From: Pedobacter jeongneungensis
Lineage (GTDB): Bacteria; Bacteroidota; Bacteroidia; Sphingobacteriales; Sphingobacteriaceae
Direction: 5' to 3'
DNA length: 64,000 nt
Assembly: GCF_000633455.1 (NCBI RefSeq)
Contig: NZ_AYMG01000006.1
Coordinates: 62,001-126,000, forward strand
Below, one piece after another: positions 25,418 through 34,190 of this stretch. The position numbers and the translations under genes are program-made. The notes beneath the pieces are model-generated. The model had not been told where the DNA came from and searched no databases. It saw only the letters and a program-made list of their open reading frames with translations. Each line of letters starts with the position of its first letter. Position 1 is the first letter of the stretch.

Positions 25418-26854
25418 TTAAAGGGCAATCACTTTTATGGATGATGCTTTATCGTTAAAAGTAGAAACGTAACTGCTTGAAGAGGTTAACTCAATGCTGC
25501 TTCCGGTAAAGTTATCTCCATCATACATAATCACTTTCACCCCTAAACCTACATTAACAGATGAGACATCATTATTGCTTATGCCACGGCTGATCAAATC
25601 GGCGGTGGTGTACTGGCCAACAGGTAATGATATGCCATAACCTCCATAACTGGCGTTCTGGTAAAATTTAGCAGAACCGTTTGCGCCAATCTGTGGTACA
25701 CCATTTAAAAAGGAGAAAGTATAAGTTTGGGTAATTACGTTTCCGTTTTTAAGCAAAAGTTTGGCCTTTAATTCATAGGGCTCATTATTTTTATAATAAA
25801 GTTCGCTTAATGGAATGCTTCCGGCAATAGTATTTCCTGTTCCGGGTGTAAACCTCCAGGTTACTGCATTGTAATCTTTGTTCACGCCTGTTCCCTCGCT
25901 GTTTACATTGGGATCCATATAAACTAAAATATCGGTAACTTCCTTATTGCTTGTAAAACTACCCGATAAGTTGAAGGACTGAGACGTGCTGTTAAAAGTT
26001 GCATTGGCATTAATTGTAGTGGTAGCACTTTCGTAAGGTATTTCTATGGGTAATGGATTTTGAAAAACCTCGTTGCGGTTTAAAATGGCGGCATCAACCC
26101 CGGTTAAAAATGTAGGCTGACCTTTGCTAAAACTTACGTTTCCGGATCCCATTAAAGAAGTACCCAAAGTAGGCTCTTCTGAAGCGTATTTGGCATGATC
26201 GTGCGGAAGGTTTAAGCCATGACCAAGTTCATGCAGCATTCCACCCAAATAATTGGAGTTAGGGTTAGGAATTTTATCAACCGCCATGTTTACATTATCC
26301 AGTGCAAAGCAATTTTTGCCCAATCCGTAAAATGGTTGCCCGCCTCCATCGGTTCGCTGTGGCAGTAAAATGAGCATGTGAGAAGAATTTGAAAATTCTG
26401 ACGCGTGAGTAGCTTTGTAGGCATTTATTTCATTCAGAATTTTGCTTCCCGATATGCTCGAATCATAAGGATAATCTGCCTGTGGTCCTGCGGCAGGAAT
26501 CTCTATAAATTTAATAAGGTTGGTTGAATCAACCCTGGCTAAACCCAAATATTTGTCATAGCCGTACCTTAACATTTCGGTATGGAACCAATTTTGAAAA
26601 TGCGTAAACAATGTCGTCAACCTGGTTTTGTAATCAGGAAGTGCCGGATTATCAGTTGGCACAAACATTACGATGTTGAGGTTTTTGGTATTGGTTACAA
26701 AGCCAGGCGTAGTAGTTGTGCTTAGCGTCGATTTGGTTAATTTTGCCTGGTTGGTTTCTGGTTCTGAAACCTGAGCTTTTTTACAGCTACTCATTAAGAT
26801 GCCGCTCGAAATCGTTAGCAGCAAGGCAAAGCAAAGTTGTTTTTTGTTTTTCAT
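25418..26854 (-). CDS. Surface lipoprotein metalloprotease (metzincin-like) with C-terminal beta/gamma-crystallin domain
   Basis: 478 residues. Lipobox MSSCKK gives a lipid anchor at Cys24, followed by a threonine-rich linker. The zinc site is HELGHGLNLPHDH: His208, Glu209, His212 and His218, the HExxHxxxxxH pattern of metzincins, with a plausible Met-turn at Met235 in SLMGSG. A beta-sandwich linker covers about 265-385. Residues about 390-478 carry two crystallin-type Greek-key repeats (FYQNASYGGYGISLPVGQY and MYDGDNFTGSSIEL), which in microbes often bind calcium. It lies between the SusCD genes and the glycosidases of PUL 1, so I infer it cleaves the protein part of a glycoprotein target. 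I do not know an exact peptidase family. Confidence 0.78.
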   Translation of the reverse strand: MKNKKQLCFALLLTISSGILMSSCKKAQVSEPETNQAKLTKSTLSTTTTPGFVTNTKNLNIVMFVPTDNPALPDYKTRLTTLFTHFQNWFHTEMLRYGYDKYLGLARVDSTNLIKFIEIPAAGPQADYPYDSSISGSKILNEINAYKATHASEFSNSSHMLILLPQRTDGGGQPFYGLGKNCFALDNVNMAVDKIPNPNSNYLGGMLHELGHGLNLPHDHAKYASEEPTLGTSLMGSGNVSFSKGQPTFLTGVDAAILNRNEVFQNPLPIEIPYESATTTINANATFNSTSQSFNLSGSFTSNKEVTDILVYMDPNVNSEGTGVNKDYNAVTWRFTPGTGNTIAGSIPLSELYYKNNEPYELKAKLLLKNGNVITQTYTFSFLNGVPQIGANGSAKFYQNASYGGYGISLPVGQYTTADLISRGISNNDVSSVNVGLGVKVIMYDGDNFTGSSIELTSSSSYVSTFNDKASSIKVIAL

Positions 26855-27174
26855 TGTTAATGGTTTTTATGGTTGATTTGTTTATTGGTTCATTAGTCAA
26901 TGGTTCATTCGTTCACTTGTCATTTGTTTATTGGTTAATAGTTCATTCGTTCACTTGCAATTGGTTTATTGGTCATGCATTTCCGTCATTTCGAGGAATA
27001 ACTTGTTGCATAAAAATCAATATTAGTGACAGAGAAGTTCCGGGGCGATGTGTAAATCTCCAAGAGTCGTCATTGCGAGAAGGCTTTTTCAGCCGACGAA
27101 GCAATCTTTTTTATAAGAATCGCTGGCAGGAAAGATTGCTTCGTCGTTCCTCCTCACAATGACGACTCTTCCGC
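26855..27174. repeat. Low-complexity tract and family A palindromic element
   Basis: No gene. 26873-26975 is a run of degenerate TTGGTTCATT/CGTTCACTTG/TTTATTGGTTAAT words with near-periodic recurrence (GTTCATTCGTTCACTTG twice, about 52 bases apart). 27064-27168 is a family A element with outer arms GAGTCGTCATTG and CAATGACGACTC and inner arms CGACGAAGCAATCTT and AAGATTGCTTCGTCG. This breaks the PUL 1 gene string between the 91-residue orphan and the metalloprotease. Confidence 0.75.
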
Positions 27175-27450
27175 CTAAAACGTTACCTTCAATGCACGCC
27201 CCATATTCCCTCCCTTTATCTCTAAACCTTCGGGTACTGAAATCCGCAGCCCCTTATGATCCTGTTTCCATTCGAGTTTTTCGTTGGTTTCTTCTAATAA
27301 TACCTCTTTCACCAAAAGCTGATCATCAGAAAGTGAAATAATAATCAGTTCGCCAAATTCGGTTTCGCTTAAAAAAATCTGTAATTCATCCTGTTTACCA
27401 GAGTAGAATATAATGGGCTCGAGTGTTCTGATGTTGGTTGTTGGGTTCAT
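27175..27450 (-). CDS. Orphan 91-residue beta-rich protein in the PUL, no signal peptide
   Basis: The ATG at 27450 gives MNPTTNIRTLEPIIFYSG as N-terminus; a longer frame from 27522 overlaps the end of the SusD gene and is less likely. The sequence looks all-beta and ends GGNMGRALKVTF. It resembles in style the C-terminal beta-sandwich tails of GH29 fucosidases, but has no catalytic residues; this is only an impression. It could be a stand-alone domain, or the remnant of an enzyme gene lost from the locus. The family A element begins immediately past its stop codon. Confidence 0.45.
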   Translation of the reverse strand: MNPTTNIRTLEPIIFYSGKQDELQIFLSETEFGELIIISLSDDQLLVKEVLLEETNEKLEWKQDHKGLRISVPEGLEIKGGNMGRALKVTF

Positions 27451-27481
27451 TGTATATTGGTTAATCGGACTTAAAACGCTC

Positions 27482-29272
27482 TTACCATCCTGGGTTCTGC
27501 AATAGCGTAGCTGACTTATCAATTTCCGTTTGTGGTATTGGCGCCAGGTAAGCCCGTGGTTGCCAGTTAACCGATAATGCCAGCTTTGTTCTATCGTAAG
27601 TAAATGTTCCGTTCGTTTCTTTTGAAATATAGGTTTGCATAATATTTTTGCTTTCCGTTATTTCTGCGGTGCGCCAGCGGCGGGTATCGTACCAAAAGTG
27701 GCCTTCAGAGAAAAACTCAGCTACCGATTCTTTTTGAAGGAGTGTCCTAAATGCAGCCTGTGATATGCCTCCAATAATGCCATAACGGCTGTCAGGTCCC
27801 GCGGTGATCCCTGCACGCTTCCTGATTTTAATCAGCCATGAAACCGCCTGTTCCGTTTGCCCCAACTCATTTAATGCTTCCGCATACCCCATATACATTT
27901 CTGCCAATCGGATTACTGGCAAACATCTTTCAATACTGGCCGATGTACCCGTAGAATCATTGGCCATTTTCCTCGAATAATAACCTGTTTTGGTATAATA
28001 GGCCTGGATACCATCTGCTGCCAATGCATTTGTGGCCTTGTTAAAATAAATATCAACCGGAACCAAGGTAGTACCCGAACCGCTTTTCCATAAAGGTGCC
28101 TGGTTGTAAATAATCGAGAAATAAAAACGTGGATCGCGGTTTACATAGGGATTATTGGGGTTATAGCCTGATGTAGGGTCATCAATGGCCTTACCTTCTT
28201 TTGTACCAAAATTTTCGACTGCAAACTCAGTGGGGTTGCAAAAAGTATAAGTGGTAGACTGACGGCTTCTTGGAAAACGGTAAGATTCGAAGTTTGTACC
28301 ACCCAAAAAACTCACCGCTCCAGAAGAAACCACAAAAGGCGTAATTACCTCGGAGTTTTTTCTGCCTTTGATAAACATTTTCCAGAAACCATGTCCCGGG
28401 CGGGTTACATTATCTTCTACCAATGCATAATCTGGCAGATCGATCACCGCTTTCAGTGCATCGGCTGCTTTTTGCCAAAGTGCTGCATTGTAGCTTGCCG
28501 AATAGGTAATATAAGGTAACAAGGTAGCATCGGTACTGTGCGATTTCCCATTAAACAAAGGGCTTGCAGCGGTTAATAACATCCTTGCTTTTAAAGCAAG
28601 CGCAGCACCTTTGGTGGCATGTCCGTACTCGGCGGCTTCCTGCGCTAAGGCATTGGGCAAAGCTTTTGCAGCTTCGTCCAGTTCGGTAACGGCATAATCA
28701 ACGCATTCTTTATAGGTATTCCGTTTGGATATTAAAATATCTTCGGCATTGAGCGGAACATCGGGCATTAATTGCACTCCCCCGTAAAAACGGATTAATG
28801 CAACATAAAAGAAAGCCCTGAGGTAACGCGCTTCAGCAATTAACCTGTTTTTACGCACTGCGGAAATAGGTGTTTTACCGATATTCTGCAAAAACAAGGA
28901 AGCCTGCCTGATTTTTTTATAATAGGTGGTCCAATAGTTGTTCAGCGAATAATTAGAAGCCGTATAAGTACCCTGAATTACCCCGGTTTGTGGCGTACTG
29001 TAATAACTTAAAGCCAAACTGGTTTGCTCATCAAAACAGGCCCAATCGTTACTGCCCGAGGTAGTAATATAACCTGCTCGCTGCAAAACAATATCCTGCC
29101 CTGTATAAGCATACATATCGTTTACAAAACCAATGGTAAGCGCACTATCTGCAAAAACTTTATCCTCGGTTAAAGTTTCTGTTTTCCTATCCAAAAAGCT
29201 CGATTTTTTACATGCAGCAAGGCTAAATAGCGTTAATACAATGATATTGATGATATAAAATTTTCTTCTCAT
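27482..29272 (-). CDS. SusD/RagB-type glycan-binding lipoprotein (PUL 1, second pair)
   Basis: 596 residues. Lipobox LAACKKSSF. The TPR-like helical SusD fold is recognised by RLIAEARYLRAFFYVALIRFYGGVQLMPD (about 132-160) and by the C-terminal block with LPVIRLAEMYMGYAEALNEL, FFSEGHFWYDTRRWR and YLAPIPQTEIDKSATLLQNPGW. It sits on the cell surface over the SusC pore and binds glycan. It starts 17 bases after the stop of its SusC partner. Confidence 0.95.
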   Translation of the reverse strand: MRRKFYIINIIVLTLFSLAACKKSSFLDRKTETLTEDKVFADSALTIGFVNDMYAYTGQDIVLQRAGYITTSGSNDWACFDEQTSLALSYYSTPQTGVIQGTYTASNYSLNNYWTTYYKKIRQASLFLQNIGKTPISAVRKNRLIAEARYLRAFFYVALIRFYGGVQLMPDVPLNAEDILISKRNTYKECVDYAVTELDEAAKALPNALAQEAAEYGHATKGAALALKARMLLTAASPLFNGKSHSTDATLLPYITYSASYNAALWQKAADALKAVIDLPDYALVEDNVTRPGHGFWKMFIKGRKNSEVITPFVVSSGAVSFLGGTNFESYRFPRSRQSTTYTFCNPTEFAVENFGTKEGKAIDDPTSGYNPNNPYVNRDPRFYFSIIYNQAPLWKSGSGTTLVPVDIYFNKATNALAADGIQAYYTKTGYYSRKMANDSTGTSASIERCLPVIRLAEMYMGYAEALNELGQTEQAVSWLIKIRKRAGITAGPDSRYGIIGGISQAAFRTLLQKESVAEFFSEGHFWYDTRRWRTAEITESKNIMQTYISKETNGTFTYDRTKLALSVNWQPRAYLAPIPQTEIDKSATLLQNPGW

Positions 29273-29289
29273 TTCTTTATCTTTTAGAA

Positions 29290-32200
29290 TTATAGTCCAA
29301 ACTGGATCCCAAAATTGAATATGCTCTGTTGCGGGTATTCGTTCACATCGCCAAGGTTTGTAGAAGTAGCCGTTCCAGTAACCGATTCGGGATCGATAAA
29401 TACAGGCAGTGCCGTGTAAAGCAGGCCGAGGTTATAACCATTTGCATATACCCTGATATTGTTCATGTGTAGTTTTTTGGCAAAAGAAGTAGGTAAACGG
29501 TAACCGATTTCTACGTTTTTCCAACGGATATAATCTCCGCGTTTAGTCCAATAGGTAGAAAATACACCATTCTGTGAACCACTGCCTGCCAGTACCGGAA
29601 AGGTAGCATCCTGACGGGTAATGGGTGTCCAACGGCCCAGGTTATATGGAATAGACTGGTTTTCGGGACGGCTATAACCGATTACACCACGGTTGATATT
29701 GATGAAATATTTGAATGAACTTTGAAACAAGGTACTGAAATCGAAGTTTTTGTACGAGAACCCAAAACTTAAACCGGCAATATATTCGGGCTGATTGGTA
29801 CCGATATAACCTAAATCGTACTGATCGATAATGCCATCGCCATTTAAATCAACCAGTTTAATGCCTCCAAGCGATAAATTGCTTAATGGTGTGGCGGTAA
29901 TCAACTTAGGACTGTTATATAAATCGGCCAGTGACTGGTAAAGCCCTGCATCCTGGTAAGCAAACAATGCACCTACAGGCTTACCTGTTAAACCTAACCA
30001 AGGGTAGCGTACAGCACCTTCATCGCGGAAAATCACTTTATTTTCGGAATGACTGATTTGCGCATTAACGAAATAAGAAAGTTTATTCGAGAACAGGTTG
30101 TCTTTATAGGTCAGCTCTACTTCGTAACCTTTATTATCAACAATACCCAGATTTACATAGGGCAGCGAGGCTCCAAATGCAGCAGCAACAGATGCACGCT
30201 GTGTTAAAATATCTTCTCTGCGTTTTTTGTAAAAATCTACATTTAAACCCAAACGACCTTTAAACATCCTGAGTTCTAATCCGATATTGGCATCGCGCTG
30301 GGTTTCCCAGGTAATTTCAGTATTGGCCAAAGTAGGTTCAATTAAACCACCGTAAGTGGTATTGCCTGTTTCGCCAAAAATATAGCCTTTTCCACTTCCA
30401 CCTACGTAAGTTTTTTCGTAAGAATATACGGAAGATCCGATACCATCGTTACCCACGATACCATAAGATCCCCTGAATTTTAAATTATCAACAAAATTGA
30501 TATTGTTCTTAAAAAACGGCTCTTCGCTGATGTTGTAAGCCACACTTACGGCAGGGAAAAACTGGTATTTTTTGCTCGACTGGAATTTATCGGATCCATT
30601 GTAGGCACCTTTAAAATCGAACAGGTATTTTTGTTTGTAGTTATAACTGAAAGAGGTAACAATGCCCCTTACATTGTAAGGATCGTAGGCAATAGCACTC
30701 GTTTCTTCTGTTTTTGTAGTCTGGTTAAGCAATACAAAAGCATTTACGTTGTGGTTGGCAAAACTTCTGTTATATTTTAACGAAGCTTGTAAGTTGGTTA
30801 AACGGTTCGATCCGGTATAACCACCACTTCTGGTTAACTTGCCCAAACGGTATAGATTGTTTACCACAGGCTGGTAACTACTGGTATTGGCATCATAGTA
30901 ATACGTAGGAATTTCTGATGAACTTCTTTTTAAAGAACGGTTAAAGCTATAATCGCTGGCGCATGATAATAATACGTTCGCAGTTAGTCCCTGAGTAATA
31001 AAATTCAGTTTCTGATCTACTTGTGTTACAAAACCAAGGTTATTGGTATAATCGCGGCTATAACCCGACCATCTTAAATTGGCTATTGGGTTTATTTTTG
31101 TCGAGCCGCTGGTAGAACCGCCATAAGTACCATTGGCATTATAGGCCGGAAAACCAAAAGCAGATAATTGCCCGTTCCACAAGTATTGCAGGGTTGGCGC
31201 ACCACCGTTTCCGGGCGAATCGTTGGGCGAATTGGTTACGCCAAACCTGCCGGATAAATCGAAACGGATGTGCAGGTTTTTATTGGGATCCAAATCTACG
31301 TTAGAGCGAAAATTGTAACGATCGAACTGGTAATCGCCATTATAACCTTCATCTTTGGTAAAATCTTTATACATCCCACCCTGACTAAAATAACCCAGCG
31401 AAACAAAGTATTTGGTTTTTTGGGTACCCCCGCTAATATCGAAGTTACTGCGGTTTTGCATACTGAAATTTTTGGTCAGCTCATCCCACCAATCTACAAA
31501 CGGATAATTGTATGGATCATCCTGCAAACGATAATGCTCGAGGTTATTTCCTCCAAAAAATTTAGGGTATTGTGTAGCCGGATCCATGTACTGCTCGGTA
31601 GTGTACTCGTTCAGCATCTTTAGCGTAGTATAACCATCGTTGGTTTTAAAATTTACGGCCGATCGGGTTAAACCGGTTTCCTGTCTGAAAGTTAGCTGTG
31701 GTTTGCCCGATTCTCCCCTGCGCGTACGCACCACTACCACACCATTGGCCCCACGCACACCATAAACAGCGGTGGTAGAAGCATCTTTTAATATGGTTAA
31801 ACTTTCAATCTCATTCTGATCGAGCATATTGATCTGATCGGCAGTTACTTCAATATCATCAACGATAATCAAAGGTGTAGTGGTTCCCTGGTAGGTACTG
31901 ATCCCGCGGATCTGAAAAGCGGCACCATCTTTACCGGGCTGACCGCTTCTCTGTTGAGAGAAAAACCCAGGCAAACGACCTGCTAATGAATTCTGGATAC
32001 TCGCCGTAGGACTTTGTCTGATTTCTTTACCCGAAATAGAACTTACCGCACCCGTATTGGTTATTTTTTTGGCTTTTTCACCGAAACCCAATACCACTAC
32101 TTCTTCCAGTCCTTTGGCATCTTCTTCGAGGGTAATATTTACACTCGTTCTGCTCCCTGTTCCGATCTCTCTGGTTAAATAACCTACCGATTTAATAATC

Positions 32201-32418
32201 AGTACGCCGCTCGCCCCTTTAAGTCGCAAGGTAAATTTTCCATCCTGATCGGAAGTAGTGCCATTAGCCGTAGCTTCCCTTTCGTAAATGCTGGCACCGG
32301 GTATCGGGCCGCGGTTATCGGAAATTATACCCGAAACCGTTTTTCCTACCTGCCCGTATACGGTTTGCACCAAAAGGGCCGATAATAATATGATATATGT
32401 TAAAAATCTTTTCATCAT
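29290..32418 (-). CDS. SusC/RagA-type TonB-dependent glycan transporter (PUL 1, second pair)
   Basis: 1042 residues. Signal peptide, carboxypeptidase-regulatory-like domain (about 25-105), then the SusC plug: EEVVVLGFGEKAKK, GRLPGFFSQQRSGQPG, FQIRGISTY and SLTILKDASTTAVYGVRGANGVVVVRT. The barrel ends in the FGIQFGL terminus. Two start ATGs in tandem. Forms the outer-membrane pore closed by the SusD lid encoded next. Gap to the upstream SusD is 12 bases, so the four SusCD genes are one transcript. Confidence 0.96.
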   Translation of the reverse strand: MMKRFLTYIILLSALLVQTVYGQVGKTVSGIISDNRGPIPGASIYEREATANGTTSDQDGKFTLRLKGASGVLIIKSVGYLTREIGTGSRTSVNITLEEDAKGLEEVVVLGFGEKAKKITNTGAVSSISGKEIRQSPTASIQNSLAGRLPGFFSQQRSGQPGKDGAAFQIRGISTYQGTTTPLIIVDDIEVTADQINMLDQNEIESLTILKDASTTAVYGVRGANGVVVVRTRRGESGKPQLTFRQETGLTRSAVNFKTNDGYTTLKMLNEYTTEQYMDPATQYPKFFGGNNLEHYRLQDDPYNYPFVDWWDELTKNFSMQNRSNFDISGGTQKTKYFVSLGYFSQGGMYKDFTKDEGYNGDYQFDRYNFRSNVDLDPNKNLHIRFDLSGRFGVTNSPNDSPGNGGAPTLQYLWNGQLSAFGFPAYNANGTYGGSTSGSTKINPIANLRWSGYSRDYTNNLGFVTQVDQKLNFITQGLTANVLLSCASDYSFNRSLKRSSSEIPTYYYDANTSSYQPVVNNLYRLGKLTRSGGYTGSNRLTNLQASLKYNRSFANHNVNAFVLLNQTTKTEETSAIAYDPYNVRGIVTSFSYNYKQKYLFDFKGAYNGSDKFQSSKKYQFFPAVSVAYNISEEPFFKNNINFVDNLKFRGSYGIVGNDGIGSSVYSYEKTYVGGSGKGYIFGETGNTTYGGLIEPTLANTEITWETQRDANIGLELRMFKGRLGLNVDFYKKRREDILTQRASVAAAFGASLPYVNLGIVDNKGYEVELTYKDNLFSNKLSYFVNAQISHSENKVIFRDEGAVRYPWLGLTGKPVGALFAYQDAGLYQSLADLYNSPKLITATPLSNLSLGGIKLVDLNGDGIIDQYDLGYIGTNQPEYIAGLSFGFSYKNFDFSTLFQSSFKYFININRGVIGYSRPENQSIPYNLGRWTPITRQDATFPVLAGSGSQNGVFSTYWTKRGDYIRWKNVEIGYRLPTSFAKKLHMNNIRVYANGYNLGLLYTALPVFIDPESVTGTATSTNLGDVNEYPQQSIFNFGIQFGL

Positions 32419-32430
32419 GTTGTTTGTTAG

Positions 32431-34179
32431 CTACCAGTTTGGATTTTGAACCATGTTGCTGTTGGATGCCATTTCTTTAAATGGTACTGGATAGAGGTAC
32501 ATTTTAGCCGCTTCGAACCTGGTAGGCGCTGCTGTAACAATGGAATAGCTTACTGTGGTACCGTTTAGTGTACCTTTAATTCCATGTAATGTTCCGTTGA
32601 GTACATTTTCGGCAATTTTCCAGCGGCGGATATCCCAGAAACGCTGTTCTTCAAAAGCCATTTCCACCCTACGCTCGTGGCGGATACGGTCGCGCATCTG
32701 TTGCTGGGTAAGGCCTGTTGGTAAAGCCGGCATATTTACCCTTGCTCTAATCGCGTTGATGCTTTTATAGACATCAGCATCCGGACCTACAGCCTCATTT
32801 TGGGCCTCGGCAAAGTTGAGGAGGATTTCTGCATACCTGAAAATCGGAAAATTGTGGTTTTGTGCGGTATAGGCACTTTCGCTGGTGGTGCCCGTCATAA
32901 ATTTACGCAGGTAATAACCTGTTCTGGTTTCATCCGATACGGCATTTCCATATCCTTTGGGCCTGTCTTTGCCCCCATCATAAGTTTGCACATTACGGTT
33001 AAGCCAGAATAAGCCATCAAACGAAACCGTTCCGGCCAAACGCGGGTCGCGGTCATAATAGGGTGCGGCGAGCGTATAACCCGAACCCGTTTCCCGAATG
33101 GTTTTACCGGCAAAAGTTTCAAACTCATCAACCAGTTCCTGGGTGGGGTTGGTTAATCCCTGTCCCTGGCGGGTATATCCCACAGGTTCGTTATTCTGCT
33201 CTACATCGGTGGTAGTACCCCTCAAATAAGGCAATATGATTTCGGCATTATACCTGGAAGAAAATACGTTTAAAAATTTATTTACCCCTGCCACATAATT
33301 GGTTAATGAAGCAGACGGGGCCAGCGCGCTCATATTGACGGTGGTATAATGGGCGGTTGCTGTAGAAGTTGATAAAGCATAAACAAATTTGCCTGCTGCT
33401 ACACTATCCATCACCGCTTTGGCTGCCAATGCAGCCGCACTCCACTTTGCGGCATCGTTACCGGCATTGTTTAAAGGACTTGCGACGTATAACAGTAACC
33501 TCGATTTTAATGCCATGGCAGCACCGCGGGTAAAGCGACCAAAATAGATGGTGGTATAGCCGCTGGTTGCATTTGGCCCCAACAGATCGGGCATCGCGGC
33601 ATCAAGTTCGGCAATAATGTAGTTTACACAGTCCTGATAGCTATTGCGCGGAAGGTTTACCTGATCGTTGAGCTCGAAAACCCGGTTACCAACTAAGGGT
33701 ATGCCACCCCAGCGCTTAATCAGTTCGAAATAAAACATGGCCCTTAATGCACGTGCCTCTGCCTTAAATCGTTTTTTAAATCCCGCGGTTTTAATGGGCA
33801 CCTGATCGATATTCGCCAGAAAAATATTCACCTTTCTGATGCCCGCATAATTGGCATCCCAGGTGTTATCGGGCAAAGCTACCTGGTTAAAGGCACCGTT
33901 CGAATAGAACTGCACCTGTGCAGAGGTTGAAGATGGAATGGCATCATCTGTACCAGCATCGAGCATGTTGGACGATATGCGGTTAAAACCACTTGGTAAA
34001 CTCGAGTAGGTATTGTTGAGGAAAGCCTCGGCATGAATGCCAAGCGAATCGGTTGGATCGAATACCAGGTCTTTACTGGCATTTTCCAAAGGTCCGTCTT
34101 CGATCATTTTTTTGCACCCATTAACAATTAGAATGGCAAACAGGGCATATATTAGGGTAATTTTATTAAAATTCTTCAT
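32431..34179 (-). CDS. SusD/RagB-type glycan-binding lipoprotein (PUL 1, first pair)
   Basis: 582 residues; lipobox IVNGCKKM. RFKAEARALRAMFYFELIKRWGGIPLV and the C-terminal FPIFRYAEILLNFAEAQNEA and HERRVEMAFEEQRFWDIRRWK mark the SusD fold. Partner of the atypical SusC encoded 11 bases upstream. Sequence differs enough from the other SusD of the operon to suggest a different glycan preference. Confidence 0.95.
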   Translation of the reverse strand: MKNFNKITLIYALFAILIVNGCKKMIEDGPLENASKDLVFDPTDSLGIHAEAFLNNTYSSLPSGFNRISSNMLDAGTDDAIPSSTSAQVQFYSNGAFNQVALPDNTWDANYAGIRKVNIFLANIDQVPIKTAGFKKRFKAEARALRAMFYFELIKRWGGIPLVGNRVFELNDQVNLPRNSYQDCVNYIIAELDAAMPDLLGPNATSGYTTIYFGRFTRGAAMALKSRLLLYVASPLNNAGNDAAKWSAAALAAKAVMDSVAAGKFVYALSTSTATAHYTTVNMSALAPSASLTNYVAGVNKFLNVFSSRYNAEIILPYLRGTTTDVEQNNEPVGYTRQGQGLTNPTQELVDEFETFAGKTIRETGSGYTLAAPYYDRDPRLAGTVSFDGLFWLNRNVQTYDGGKDRPKGYGNAVSDETRTGYYLRKFMTGTTSESAYTAQNHNFPIFRYAEILLNFAEAQNEAVGPDADVYKSINAIRARVNMPALPTGLTQQQMRDRIRHERRVEMAFEEQRFWDIRRWKIAENVLNGTLHGIKGTLNGTTVSYSIVTAAPTRFEAAKMYLYPVPFKEMASNSNMVQNPNW

Positions 34180-34190
34180 CTTGGATACGC

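Noticed and set aside
26716..27162. 148-codon plus-strand frame
   Set aside because: Antisense to the metalloprotease N-terminus and then runs through the low-complexity tract and a family A element.
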